Below the pieces are notes generated by a model that had not been told where the DNA came from, did no database searches, and worked only from the letters and a program-made list of their open reading frames with translations. From positions 846,501 to 910,500 of the forward strand of contig NZ_AP023360.1 in assembly GCF_018326265.1 (NCBI RefSeq): a DNA stretch of 64,000 bases, read 5' to 3'. The first letter of the stretch is position 1; the number at the start of each line of letters is the position of its first letter. This stretch comes from Catellatospora sp. IY07-71 (GTDB taxonomy: Bacteria; Actinomycetota; Actinomycetes; Mycobacteriales; Micromonosporaceae). The translations under genes were made by a program, and so were the position numbers. Of the stretch, positions 32,309 to 42,473 are shown piece by piece.

Positions 32309-34705
32309 CTACGGAAGTAACGCCGCTAGCCGCCTGTTCACCGCGCTGAGAGTCGCCCGCACCACAGCCCGGCGGGGATCGCCGGCCACGAGCGCGGACC
32401 CGGCGAGCTGCTCCACCCAACCGCCGCAGACCAGCAACACCACCACGACGGCGACCTCGCAGCTGCCCATCGGCACGATGGTGGCCTGCTCGACGAAGCA
32501 GCGGCCGGACTCGCCGGTGGTGGTGCCCTCGCGCAGCAGATCGTCGATGGCCACGGCGGTGGCCGCGGCGCACAGCCGCAGCACGTACGCGTCGACCGCG
32601 GGCCCGCTGGCCACCCCGACGGCCTGCCGGTCGCCGGTGTTCAGCCGCACCTCCACCGTGGCGTCGAGCCCGAACGTGCTGGTCTGCACGTGCTCGATGA
32701 TCGCCCGGGGGCCCTGGTCGCGTTCGGTCGGCAGCGGCGGCGGCGACGCGGCGGCGGGCAGCTCCGGCTCGGTGTTCACCGAGCGCAGCGCCGCGACCCG
32801 GTCCCGCAGCTCGCCCGGCCCGCGCAGCTCACCCGGGGCGCGCCGGGGCACGTTGACCGGGTGGCGGCGGCGCGGCTCCCGCGGCAGCGTGTCGGACAGC
32901 GGATCGGGTTGCAGGCCGGGCGGCGGCGCGGCGCCCGCGCCGGAGCGCGGGGCGGGCAGGGTCGCGGTGGGCGGGGGCCCGTCGGACGCGGGGGCGGGCT
33001 TCGGCACGGCCGGTCCGGCCGGCGCGGCGTCGATGCCCATCTGCTCCTGCAGCATGCGGGCCACCATCCGGCTGATCGCCGCCGGGTCGGCCCCCTCCGC
33101 GAGGTCGAGCCGCAGGTGATGAGCGCCGGTGGGGGTGGTGCGCAGCGCCGCGTCGCGTACGCCGGCCACGCCGCGCACGGCGCGCAGCACCGCGTCGACG
33201 TCGAACCCGTCGGGCCGCTCGTCGGTCTCGTCGTCGTCGTTGCGGCGCAGGTGCGAGGCGATGCGGTCGAGCTGCGGCGTGGCCGCGACGGTCGACTCCG
33301 CCTCCGCGACCGGGTGGATGGTCGGCGGCACGTCCGGCACGGCGGGCACCCGCTGCGGCAGGTGCTCGGCACCGGCCTCGGCCGGGGTGTCGCCCCGCTC
33401 GGCCGCGGCCGGCACGTGCTCGGCCGCCCGTTCCGCGGCGGGGGTGCCGCTCTGCGGGTGCGGGATGCGGGCCTGGTGCGGCGGGGGCGGGGCGGGCGGG
33501 ATGTACGGCCGCGGCTGCGCCACGAACGAGGGCTGCCCCGGGAACGACGCCGAGGGCGCGCCCTCGGGGCGCGGTGCGGGCTCCTGGCGCCCGGAGCCGC
33601 CGGACGCCTGCGCGACCTCCTGCCCGGCCCGGCCGCCGCGTACGGCGTCGGCGACCTGGCGGCCGATCTGCTCGGGCCCGGACGGGCGCCGCCCGCCGCC
33701 GTCAGCCGGCTCACCGGGCCGCGCGGCCTCCGGGTGGTCCAGCACAGGACGGGCGAACTCGTGGGTGGCGTCCGGCGCCCGTCCCGGCCCGTCGTGCTCC
33801 GGAGCGCGCGCGGCGGGCGCCCGATCGGCCGGGCCCGGCTGCGTACGGTCCGGCGGCGCGGGCTGGCGCGAGGGGCGCACGGGCAGCGGCGGCTCGGCGA
33901 ACGCCATGCCGAACCGCGCACCGAGCGAGAGCTGGTCGTCCGCCTCCGGCGCGGCCGCGGCGGGCGGCTCCTCGCGTTCCCTGGTCAACGGCATGGACAT
34001 GCGGGCCTCCTGGACCGGCGGCACGGCACGGGTGGCGGCGGCGGCCGCGGCGGCCAGCGGCGCGTCGGCCGCGGGCAGCGCGGGCACCGGCCCGGTCAGC
34101 TCGGCGGGCAGCGAGGGCCGCAGGCCGGGCGGCGGCACCGGGTAGCCGCCCGTGGGCACGGTCAGCGCCGGGTTGGCGCCCGTGGGCAGCGGCGGCATGA
34201 CGGGGATCGGGACCACCTCCGGCGGGGCGACCGGCTCCGGGTGGAACGGGGTGAAGACCGGCGGGGCGGGGTCGGCGGACAGGCGGGGCGAGCCGTGGCT
34301 GGGGGTGGGCTCGTCGAGCGCCGCGTGCCGGGCGAACTCGGCCGAGCTCTGCGCCAGCTCGTCCGCGTACGGGTCCTCGCCGGGAGAGGAGGGCTCCGGC
34401 AGGGGACGCTGGTCGGCGTACTGGCGGTGCTGGCCGTTCACGGCGGGTGGGGCGGCCTCGGGTGAGCGCAGCAGGGTCGCGGTCAGCGGGTCGGCGCCGG
34501 ACAGCGCCTCGATGCCGCGGCGGTCGGCCACCTGGGCGTGCCAGGGGGTCAACGGCTCGAATCCCGGTTCGAGCGCGGCACCGGCACTCGACCACCCTCC
34601 CGTACGCTCGTCGGCCCATCCTCCGGGCTTACGCCCGTTCGCCGTCGAACCGTTACCTGGTTCGTCGGGTCCCGTCGTACTGTCGGTCTGCCCTGTTACG
34701 TCCAC
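32309..34705 (-). CDS. Large Pro/Ala-rich low-complexity protein with conserved C-terminal domains
   Basis: 798 residues from GTG 34705, chosen for the GGAGGAG RBS six to seven bases upstream. Function not recognised. Residues about 1-450 are Pro/Ala/Glu-rich and probably disordered. Two folded segments follow: about 490-555 (FDVDAVLRAVRGVAGVRDAALR; HHLRLDLAEGADPAAISRMVARML), which looks like a beta-alpha-beta fold, and about 680-798 (IIEHVQTSTFGLDATVEVRLNTGDRQAVG; DAYVLRLCAAATAVAIDDLL). No signal peptide is present. It diverges from the TetR gene at 34825, which may control it. Confidence 0.7.
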   Translation of the reverse strand: MDVTGQTDSTTGPDEPGNGSTANGRKPGGWADERTGGWSSAGAALEPGFEPLTPWHAQVADRRGIEALSGADPLTATLLRSPEAAPPAVNGQHRQYADQRPLPEPSSPGEDPYADELAQSSAEFARHAALDEPTPSHGSPRLSADPAPPVFTPFHPEPVAPPEVVPIPVMPPLPTGANPALTVPTGGYPVPPPGLRPSLPAELTGPVPALPAADAPLAAAAAAATRAVPPVQEARMSMPLTREREEPPAAAAPEADDQLSLGARFGMAFAEPPLPVRPSRQPAPPDRTQPGPADRAPAARAPEHDGPGRAPDATHEFARPVLDHPEAARPGEPADGGGRRPSGPEQIGRQVADAVRGGRAGQEVAQASGGSGRQEPAPRPEGAPSASFPGQPSFVAQPRPYIPPAPPPPHQARIPHPQSGTPAAERAAEHVPAAAERGDTPAEAGAEHLPQRVPAVPDVPPTIHPVAEAESTVAATPQLDRIASHLRRNDDDETDERPDGFDVDAVLRAVRGVAGVRDAALRTTPTGAHHLRLDLAEGADPAAISRMVARMLQEQMGIDAAPAGPAVPKPAPASDGPPPTATLPAPRSGAGAAPPPGLQPDPLSDTLPREPRRRHPVNVPRRAPGELRGPGELRDRVAALRSVNTEPELPAAASPPPLPTERDQGPRAIIEHVQTSTFGLDATVEVRLNTGDRQAVGVASGPAVDAYVLRLCAAATAVAIDDLLREGTTTGESGRCFVEQATIVPMGSCEVAVVVVLLVCGGWVEQLAGSALVAGDPRRAVVRATLSAVNRRLAALLP

Positions 34706-34824
34706 CGTGCGCTCCTCCGTCGCCCACGCTGAGGCTACCGTGAACGGCGAATGACGATAAGTTGCAACGACGGGCCAGTTTGCAAGATCCGTCGAAGGAT
34801 CCGTCCGCAGGGTGAGGAGATTCC

Positions 34825-35478
34825 ATGACCGCGGCCACCAGTGGCGCCAACCCGAACGGCTCCACAGCCACGGGCCGGCCGACCCGGCTGCCCCGGTCGG
34901 CACGACGCAAGCAGCTGCTCGCCGCGGCTCAGGACGTCTTCGTCGCCCAGGGCTACCACTCCGCCGCGATGGACGACATCGCCGAGCGCGCCGGGGTGTC
35001 CAAACCGGTCCTCTACCAGCACTTCCCCGGCAAACTCGAGCTCTATCTCGCGCTGCTCGACACGCACTGCGACGCGTTCGCCGAGCGCATCCGGTCGGCG
35101 ATGGCGGCGACCACGGACAACAAGGAACGTGTCCGCGGGGCGATGCGCGCCTACTTCGACTTCGTCTCCCACGAGAGCGAGGCCTACCGCCTGGTCTTCG
35201 AGTCCGACCTGCGCAACGACCCGGCGGTCGCCGAGCGGGTGGACCGGATGGAGCGCCTGTCCGTCGAGGCGATAACCGAGACCATCATGGCCGACACCGG
35301 CGTCAGCCGCGCCCGCGCCGAGGTCCTCGCGGCGGGCCTGTGCGGCGCCGCCCAGGTCTCCGCCCGCTGGTGGCTGGCCGGGGGCCGGATCGTGGCCCAG
35401 GACGAGGCCGAGCAGCTCATCACCACCCTCTCCTGGCGCGGCATCAGCAGTTTCCCCCTCACCGGCACCGAGCACTGA
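34825..35478 (+). CDS. TetR-family transcriptional regulator
   Basis: 217 residues. The N-terminal DNA-binding domain spans about residues 23-70 (RRKQLLAAAQDVFVAQGYHSAAMDDIAERAGVSKPVLYQHFPGKLELYLALL) with a clear helix-turn-helix. The ligand-binding helices cover the rest. A 20-residue flexible Ser/Thr-rich stretch precedes the domain. The RBS GTGAGGAGA is about six bases before ATG 34825. It diverges from the large Pro-rich protein gene, with 119 bases between the start codons; regulation of that gene or of itself is plausible. Confidence 0.93.
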   Translation: MTAATSGANPNGSTATGRPTRLPRSARRKQLLAAAQDVFVAQGYHSAAMDDIAERAGVSKPVLYQHFPGKLELYLALLDTHCDAFAERIRSAMAATTDNKERVRGAMRAYFDFVSHESEAYRLVFESDLRNDPAVAERVDRMERLSVEAITETIMADTGVSRARAEVLAAGLCGAAQVSARWWLAGGRIVAQDEAEQLITTLSWRGISSFPLTGTEH

Positions 35479-35563
35479 CGCAAGATCGATGAGAGCGGCC
35501 GGGCCGCCACGCCATCGTCCAGCCCGGACGGCGGTAGGCTCGGGGACGAGCCGAGGAGGTTGT

Positions 35564-35791
35564 GTGGAGGTCAAGATCGGTGTGCAGTTCGCCCCCCGCG
35601 AGTTGGTGGTGGACAGCGCGCAGACGCCCGCCGAGGTCGAGCAACTGGTCGCCGACGCGCTCGCGTCGAAGTCCCAGGTGCTGACCCTGGTCGACGAGAA
35701 GGGCCGCCGGGTCGTCGTACCGGCGGACAAGATCGCTTATGTGGAGATCGCGGAAGCCTCGACGCGCAGCGTGGGCTTCACCGCCCGCTGA
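35564..35791 (+). CDS. DUF3107 family protein
   Basis: 75 residues from GTG 35564, with GAGGAGG four bases upstream. It is a small conserved actinobacterial protein of unknown function: EVKIGVQFAPRELVVDSAQT at the N terminus, then QVLTLVDEKGRRVVVPADKIAYVEI. It is predicted to be alpha/beta and cytoplasmic, with no cysteines. It follows the TetR gene and precedes a ferritin-like gene on the same strand. Confidence 0.9.
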   Translation: MEVKIGVQFAPRELVVDSAQTPAEVEQLVADALASKSQVLTLVDEKGRRVVVPADKIAYVEIAEASTRSVGFTAR

Positions 35792-35862
35792 GGCACTTCC
35801 TTTGACGGACGGCACGGCGCGCGCGCCGTGCCGTCCGTGCGTCCGGCCGGTATCCTGCGCAC

Positions 35863-36519
35863 GTGTCCGCTGACCCGGGTGTGATCGATCTTCTGGGCAT
35901 GCTCGCCTACGGCGAGCTGCTGGCCTTCGACCGGATGGCGGCCGACGCGCGCCTCGCCCCGGACCTGTCCCGCCAGGCAGCGCTGGCCGAGATGGCGGCG
36001 GCGGAGATGGGCAACTACCGGCGGCTGGCGGACCGCCTGGGCGAGCTGGGCGCCGAGCCCGAGGAGGCGATGCGCCCCTTCGTCGCGGCGCTGCGCAGCT
36101 TCCACGACAACACCGAGCCGGGCGACTGGCTGGAGGCGCTGACCAAGGCGTACGTCGGCGAGGGCATCTCGGACGACTTCTTCCGGGAGGTGGCCCGGGT
36201 GCTGCCGCCGGGCAGCCTGGCCGACGCCGACCGGGCGCTGGTGCTGGACGTGCTGCACGACGACGGCTACGCGGGCTTCGCGGCGGCCGAGATCAAGGCG
36301 GCGATCGCGGCGGACCCGAAGGTCGCCAACCGGCTGTCGATGTGGGCACGCCGGCTCACCGGCGAAGCGCTGTCGCAGGCGCAGCAGGTGGCGCTGGAGC
36401 GCACGCCGCTCACCGCGCTGGTGCTGTCGGGCATCGACGGCGGCTCGCTGGAGGAGCTTTTCGGGCGGTTGACGGCCGCGCACACGGCCCGGATGAGCGC
36501 GGTGGGCCTCAATAACTGA
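35863..36519 (+). CDS. Ferritin-like fold protein
   Basis: 218 residues, helical. The spacing of acidic residues fits a four-helix di-iron carboxylate bundle: E18 (LAYGELLAFDRM), E43 and E48 (LAEMAAAEMGNYRRL), and further Glu/Asp/His in LRSFHDNTEPGDW and VLHDDGY. It is annotated in related bacteria as a ferritin-like or MiaE-like protein; which reaction it performs, if any, is not clear. The GTG start is six bases after TATCCT, so a leaderless transcript is likely. The neighbours DUF3107 and the DEAD-box helicase lie on the same strand. Confidence 0.78.
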   Translation: MSADPGVIDLLGMLAYGELLAFDRMAADARLAPDLSRQAALAEMAAAEMGNYRRLADRLGELGAEPEEAMRPFVAALRSFHDNTEPGDWLEALTKAYVGEGISDDFFREVARVLPPGSLADADRALVLDVLHDDGYAGFAAAEIKAAIAADPKVANRLSMWARRLTGEALSQAQQVALERTPLTALVLSGIDGGSLEELFGRLTAAHTARMSAVGLNN

Positions 36520-36817
36520 CCGATTTGCGTGGCATATCCCACTAACAGCCGGGAATTCGCCACACACCTGGTGACCAGACGGCCACTACGCCGTACGATG
36601 GACCACGTTGACATGGGCCCGATGCCCATGTCGTCGCGTGTGCGGCGCCGCGATCCCCCGGATCGCGAACCGCGACGGGGAACTGATCCGCTGTCGCGCC
36701 GCGCCCCGCGCCGAGACTACATATACGCCCTTCGATGAAACTGGGCGTACCGACATCCGCAGGGCAACCCCCAGGGTCCGCCGTATGCGGATCACTGAGA
36801 GGGCACCCCAGAACTCC
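36520..36817 (+). other. 298-bp leader region upstream of the helicase gene
   Basis: No supported gene. TACGAT at 36593-36598 may be a -10. If so, the helicase mRNA has a 5' leader of about 210 bases, as is common for cold- or stress-responsive DEAD-box helicase genes. An in-frame ATG at 36785 could extend the protein by 11 residues. Confidence 0.45.
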
Positions 36818-38539
<1,722 letters not shown>

Positions 38540-38551
38540 CGAAAGCACCCG

Positions 38552-38595
38552 AAGGGGCGTCCCGCGCTGTGGAAACACAGCATGGGGCGCCCCTT
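38552..38595 (+). terminator. Terminator after the helicase gene
   Basis: AAGGGGCG...GCTGTG pairs with CACAGC...CGCCCCTT around a GAAA loop, with an internal mismatch region, followed by TTT. Confidence 0.8.
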
Positions 38596-38608
38596 TCCCA
38601 ACTAAAGT

Positions 38609-38640
38609 TTGAGGTTAGGGTGCCCTTACTCGCGTACGGT
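38609..38640 (+). promoter_or_regulatory. Heme oxygenase promoter with possible IdeR/DtxR iron box
   Basis: GAGGTTAGGGTGCCCTTACT (38611-38630) is an imperfect palindrome around TTAGGGTGCCCTTA and resembles the iron box TTAGGTTAGGCTAACCTAA in its left half. TACGGT (38635-38640) lies seven bases before the ATG. Iron control would suit a heme oxygenase, but the match is partial. Confidence 0.4.
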
Positions 38641-38647
38641 GCTGCGC

Positions 38648-39586
38648 ATGAGTGAGCCCTTCTCCGCCCGCCTGCGCGCCGCGACCTGGACCGACCACAG
38701 TTCGGCCGAGCAGACGACGTTCCTCGACGACCTCACCCGGGGCCGACTCACCGTCGCCGCCCACGCCGCGCTGACCGCCCAGCACTACCTGATCTACGAG
38801 GTGCTGGAGGAGGCCGCCGCGCACTGGAGCGGGGACCCGGTCGCCGGAGGCTTCCACACCGAGGCGCTCACCCGGCTGCCCGCGCTCGCCGCGGACCTCG
38901 CCTTCCTGCTCGGCCCGGCCTGGCGCGACTCGCTCACGCCCACCCCCGCCACCGCCGAGTACGCCGCCCGCCTGCGCGAGATCGCGTTCACCTGGCCGGC
39001 CGGCTACGTGGCCCACCACTACAACCGCTACCTGGGCGACCTGTCCGGCGGGCAGTACGTGGCCCGCGCCCTCGCCCGCGCGTACGGGCTCACCCTCGGC
39101 GGCGACGGCCTGCGCTTCTACGCCTTCGACGGCGTCGCCGACCTCGACGGGTTCAAGAACGCGTACCGCGCCCGGCTGGACGCCGCGCCGTGGGACGCGG
39201 CCGAGCAGGTCCGGGTCATCGACGAGGTGAAGCTCGCCTACCGGCTCAACACCGACGTGCTGGCCGACCTGGGCAGGCTGCACCCGAACCCGTTCCCGCC
39301 CGAGGTCGTCGCCCAGATCATGAAGCACATGAACGACGACCACGCCGGCGACTCGCTGCTGATCTGCCGCGCCGCGCTGCCCGAGGGCACCCGCCCGGCG
39401 GCGACCGCGGCGGCCATGTCCGGCATGGACAATCAGGCGATCGAGTTCCGGGCCGTGATCGACGGCGTGGAGACGGCGATCCGGGTGCCGTGGTCACACC
39501 GGCTCACCGAGCGCGCCCAGGTCCGCGTCGAGGTCACCCGGCTCTACCGGGAGGCGTGCGCGCTGCTCGGGGTGCCTTCCCGCTGA
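38648..39586 (+). CDS. Biliverdin-producing heme oxygenase fused to DUF2470
   Basis: 312 residues. The heme oxygenase domain (residues 1-205) would open heme to biliverdin, iron and CO; the proximal His is in TWTDHSSAEQTTF (about residue 16) and the distal helix has the YLGDLSGGQYVAR motif (about 128-140). Residues about 225-308 form a DUF2470 domain (VVAQIMKHMNDDHAGDSLLICRAAL; MSGMDNQAIEFRAV; WSHRLTERAQVRVEVTRLYREA), a fold linked to FMN-barrel heme-handling proteins such as HugZ. The fusion may couple heme binding to ring opening. The start at ATG 38648 follows TACGGT by seven bases. Confidence 0.92.
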   Translation: MSEPFSARLRAATWTDHSSAEQTTFLDDLTRGRLTVAAHAALTAQHYLIYEVLEEAAAHWSGDPVAGGFHTEALTRLPALAADLAFLLGPAWRDSLTPTPATAEYAARLREIAFTWPAGYVAHHYNRYLGDLSGGQYVARALARAYGLTLGGDGLRFYAFDGVADLDGFKNAYRARLDAAPWDAAEQVRVIDEVKLAYRLNTDVLADLGRLHPNPFPPEVVAQIMKHMNDDHAGDSLLICRAALPEGTRPAATAAAMSGMDNQAIEFRAVIDGVETAIRVPWSHRLTERAQVRVEVTRLYREACALLGVPSR

Positions 39587-39611
39587 GCCCGTACGTGGAA
39601 CACTGACCCGT

Positions 39612-40634
39612 GTGAAGACGGCGCACGAGGTGCTCATCGCGCTCGCCGGGCGGTACTCCTTTGCCGACGTGGCCGCCCTGGCCGCGCAGGGCGCGGGCGG
39701 CCTCACCCCGGCGCGGGTGGCCCACGTGCAGCGGCTGTGCGCCTTCGGGCAGCGCCTGATGGACCTCGATGCCGAGGACTTCGGCGAGCGCAACGCCGCG
39801 TACGAGGCCAACACCGAGCACGCCGTCGCCGATCGGGTGCCGGGCGACAGCGTGCCCGAGGAGCTGCGTGAGCGGGCGCTGGCCTGCCGGATGCCGCAGG
39901 CTCCCCGCGAGGCGCACCGCGGCGCGCTGGGCAGCATGCGCCCGGCGTTCCGGCTGCTGCTGGAGGTGCTCGCCGCGCGCTTCCGGCGCGGAGAGACCAA
40001 CGCGGTGGTCGCGGTGGTGCACATCGCCAGCGAGTACGGCCCGCTGCTGGTCTGGGAGCGGGTGCTCGGGCACGCGGCCGACCCGGTGCGGCTGCCCGCG
40101 GCGGTCGGCGGCGACGGCAGCGCCTGGGGCGACTTCGAGGACCGCGAGTGCCCCCACACCAAGCCGGAGAAGTCGGCCGCCCGCCGCGCGCTGACCGTGG
40201 CCCACGAGAACAACGCCGGCTGGCGGGCCTACCTGGACCGCCAGCACTCCAACACCGCGCAGGCGCTGTCCGTGTGCGCGACGTCCTGCCTCCGCCGCTG
40301 CAGCGTCTACAGCCGCCTCGACCCCCGCCGCGCCGAGCAGATCACCCACGGCTGCCGCCTGGCCGCCACCCTCACCGACTCGGCCGTGGTCCGCCTGCGC
40401 CACAGCGCCCCCGTCGGCCACGGCTTCGGTGTCCCCTCCCGCCGCGAACTCCTCGACGCCTGGTCCCGCACCCGAGCCTCCCTGGCCAAACAGGAACCCG
40501 CCATCGCCACCGACGACGGCTTCCCCCTCCCCGGCTTCCCCACCCTGGTCTCCACCCTCGCCGGCACCCCCCTCCCCCAGGACACGTTGCTCGCCGACAC
40601 CGCCACCGCCCTAACCCACGCCCTCACCCCCTAA
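39612..40634 (+). CDS. Conserved hypothetical protein
   Basis: 340 residues from GTG 39612; not recognised. It is predicted cytoplasmic and mainly helical, with no membrane helix. Blocks that look conserved: NAVVAVVHIASEYGPLLVWERVLGHAADP (about 135-163), WGDFEDRECPHTKPEKSAARRALTVAHENNAGWRAYLDRQHSN (about 178-220) and SVCATSCLRRCSVYSRLDP with four cysteines. There is no good RBS; AACACT seven bases before the GTG may be a -10. Codon use becomes very C-rich in the last 60 codons. It follows the heme oxygenase after 25 bases and may be co-transcribed. Confidence 0.65.
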   Translation: MKTAHEVLIALAGRYSFADVAALAAQGAGGLTPARVAHVQRLCAFGQRLMDLDAEDFGERNAAYEANTEHAVADRVPGDSVPEELRERALACRMPQAPREAHRGALGSMRPAFRLLLEVLAARFRRGETNAVVAVVHIASEYGPLLVWERVLGHAADPVRLPAAVGGDGSAWGDFEDRECPHTKPEKSAARRALTVAHENNAGWRAYLDRQHSNTAQALSVCATSCLRRCSVYSRLDPRRAEQITHGCRLAATLTDSAVVRLRHSAPVGHGFGVPSRRELLDAWSRTRASLAKQEPAIATDDGFPLPGFPTLVSTLAGTPLPQDTLLADTATALTHALTP

Positions 40635-40658
40635 CCCCACCGCCCCCCTCTACCGCGC

Positions 40659-40727
40659 CGATCTTGCGCGGACTGTGGGTGCGACACGCCCAAATCGGGC
40701 ATATGGGCAACACTTCGCGCAAGATCG
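40659..40727. repeat. CGATCTTGCGCG palindromic element
   Basis: CGATCTTGCGCG (40659-40670) and CGCGCAAGATCG (40716-40727) are perfect 12-base inverted arms around 45 bases, which include a GCCC/GGGC mini-hairpin. It lies between two genes that converge (39612 plus, 40771 minus) and may end both transcripts. Only one copy of this sequence is in the window, but its design resembles the repeats at 28956 and 51538. Confidence 0.65.
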
Positions 40728-40770
40728 ACGTGATCTTGGCGGGCGACGGGGTCAGGGGCTGGCGGGGTGG

Positions 40771-41907
40771 TCAGCTGGGGAGGAGGGTGGCGAGGTGGGG
40801 GGTGATGCGCCACTCGGCGAGGAGGGCGGCCAGTTCGGCGCGCTCCTCCGCGGCGGGTGTGCGGCCGGTACGCCGGGCGCGGATCATCGCGTTGCGCGGG
40901 GTGTGCGCGGAGTCGATGAACTCGACGACCTCGACGGCGTAGCCGTGCTCGCGGAGCAGCGCCGCGCGCACCGTGTCGGTGAGCACGTCGGCGAAGCGCT
41001 CACGCAGGATGCCGTACGCGGTGAGCAGGCCCGCCGGCCCGGTGGGCGGCTGGCGGCGCAGCTGGCGGGACAGGTCCTTGTGGCAGCACGGCGCGGCCAG
41101 GATCCACTGCGCGTCCCACGCCAGGGCCCGGGCCAGCGCGTCGTCGGTGGCGGTGTCGCAGGCGTGCAGCGCGAGCACCACGTCCGCGGCTGGCACCGGC
41201 GCGTCGGCGATGGTCCCGGCCACGAACGTCACGTGCTCGGCCCAGCCGAGCCGCTCGGCCAGCGCCGTGTTGCGCTCGCGCTGGTCGGCCCGCACGTCCA
41301 CGCCGATGAGGCGTACGTCCACACCCCGGCCGGACAGGTACCGGTACGCCGCGAAGGTCAGGTACGCGTTGCCGCAGCCCAGGTCGACCACGTGCAGCGG
41401 GCTGGGCAGCTGCGCCGGGTCGGGCAGCGTCGCGTCCAGCGCGCGCAGGAACGCGTCGACCTGGCGGCGCTTGGCCGCGTCCCCGCCGATCACGGCGTAC
41501 AGCGGGTCGCCCGGGTCGATCAGGTGCTCCTTGGCCCGGTCGTGCCCGGTGTCGGCGGCCGGGGCCGCCCCCGCCGAGCGGTGCAGCACCGCGCCCTTCT
41601 TCGTCGCCTGCAGCCGCAGCGTGCCGCGCCCGGTCTCCACCACCCAGCTGCCGAAGGGCTCGTCCAGCAGCTCGTCGACCCGGCTCGCCAGCTCGGCGCC
41701 GGGCGCCAGGTTGACCGTGGTGGGCCGCTGCCCGTCCTCGGTGACCAGTTGCACCCGCTGCCCCGCCTTGAGGGTGACCGGGCGCAGCGTGGCGCTGACC
41801 AGCGACGGGGTCCCGCCCCGGCGCTGCCCGCCCGCGGTCGCCCGGACCAGGTCGGGTGCCAGCAGGAGTTCGCGTACCTCGGCGAGGGCTTCAGGAAGTG
41901 CGGCCAT
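40771..41907 (-). CDS. SAM-dependent methyltransferase (Methyltransf_32/TRM13-like)
   Basis: 378 residues. The C-terminal half has a class I SAM site (HVVDLGCGNAYLTFAAYRYL, about 164-183), a second acidic motif (VRLIGVDVRADQRER) and LALHACDTATDDALARAL followed by ILAAPCCHKDLSRQL; the PCCH motif marks the family that includes tRNA 2'-O-methyltransferase TRM13 and related enzymes of unknown target. The N-terminal 150 residues are a separate beta-rich domain (LRPVTLKAGQRVQLVTEDGQRPTT). CATCCT six bases before the ATG suggests a leaderless mRNA. The methyl acceptor is unknown. Confidence 0.85.
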   Translation of the reverse strand: MAALPEALAEVRELLLAPDLVRATAGGQRRGGTPSLVSATLRPVTLKAGQRVQLVTEDGQRPTTVNLAPGAELASRVDELLDEPFGSWVVETGRGTLRLQATKKGAVLHRSAGAAPAADTGHDRAKEHLIDPGDPLYAVIGGDAAKRRQVDAFLRALDATLPDPAQLPSPLHVVDLGCGNAYLTFAAYRYLSGRGVDVRLIGVDVRADQRERNTALAERLGWAEHVTFVAGTIADAPVPAADVVLALHACDTATDDALARALAWDAQWILAAPCCHKDLSRQLRRQPPTGPAGLLTAYGILRERFADVLTDTVRAALLREHGYAVEVVEFIDSAHTPRNAMIRARRTGRTPAAEERAELAALLAEWRITPHLATLLPS

Positions 41908-41940
41908 ACGTCAAGGATGCGTGATCGCCCGCGCGGGCCG

Positions 41941-42384
41941 TCAGAAGGTGTCCGCCGGGACCGCCGTCGGCGGCGCGTCCATGCTGTGCAGCACCAGCGC
42001 CACGATGACGACGAGCCACATCAGGGCCAGGCCGGTGGACACCCAGCCGATGATGATGCCGGCCAGCGCCATGCCGTCGCCCTCCTCGCCCGTGGTCCGG
42101 ATGCGGCGCCGGGTGACATGGCCCATGATCGCCCCGACCGGCCCGAGCACGATCGTGGGCAGGCCGTACATGCAGATCGAGGCCAGGGCCAGCAGCGAGG
42201 TGACCATGGCCGCGATGGCCATGCCGTTGGTACGCCGCCCGATCGCGTACGGGTGCACCGCGTAGACCTGCTGCGGATAGCCGTACGGCGCGTACGCCGG
42301 GTGCATGCCGGGCGGGGGTGCCGCCTGGTACGGGTTCGGCGCGGGGGCGGCCACGCCGGGCGGCGGCGCGGAGGGGTCGGTCAT
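41941..42384 (-). CDS. DUF4190-type two-helix membrane protein
   Basis: 147 residues from ATG 42384, with GGAGC five bases upstream. The N-terminal 55 residues are Pro/Ala/Tyr-rich (PSAPPPGVAAPAPNPYQAAPPPG). Two membrane segments follow: NGMAIAAMVTSLLALASICMYGLPTIVLGPVGAIMGHV and GDGMALAGIIIGWVSTGLALMWLVVIVALVL. GxA-type small-residue packing is typical of DUF4190. Function unknown. It lies 33 bases upstream of the methyltransferase gene on the same strand and diverges from the SDR gene. Confidence 0.82.
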   Translation of the reverse strand: MTDPSAPPPGVAAPAPNPYQAAPPPGMHPAYAPYGYPQQVYAVHPYAIGRRTNGMAIAAMVTSLLALASICMYGLPTIVLGPVGAIMGHVTRRRIRTTGEEGDGMALAGIIIGWVSTGLALMWLVVIVALVLHSMDAPPTAVPADTF

Positions 42385-42473
42385 CGCTGCTCCGTCCACG
42401 TCTGGGAGTGACGCTCAGCGTAAGCGGCGGCCCCCTACTGGCGTCAGCCCGGACAAACCGGCAGGATCGAGCC

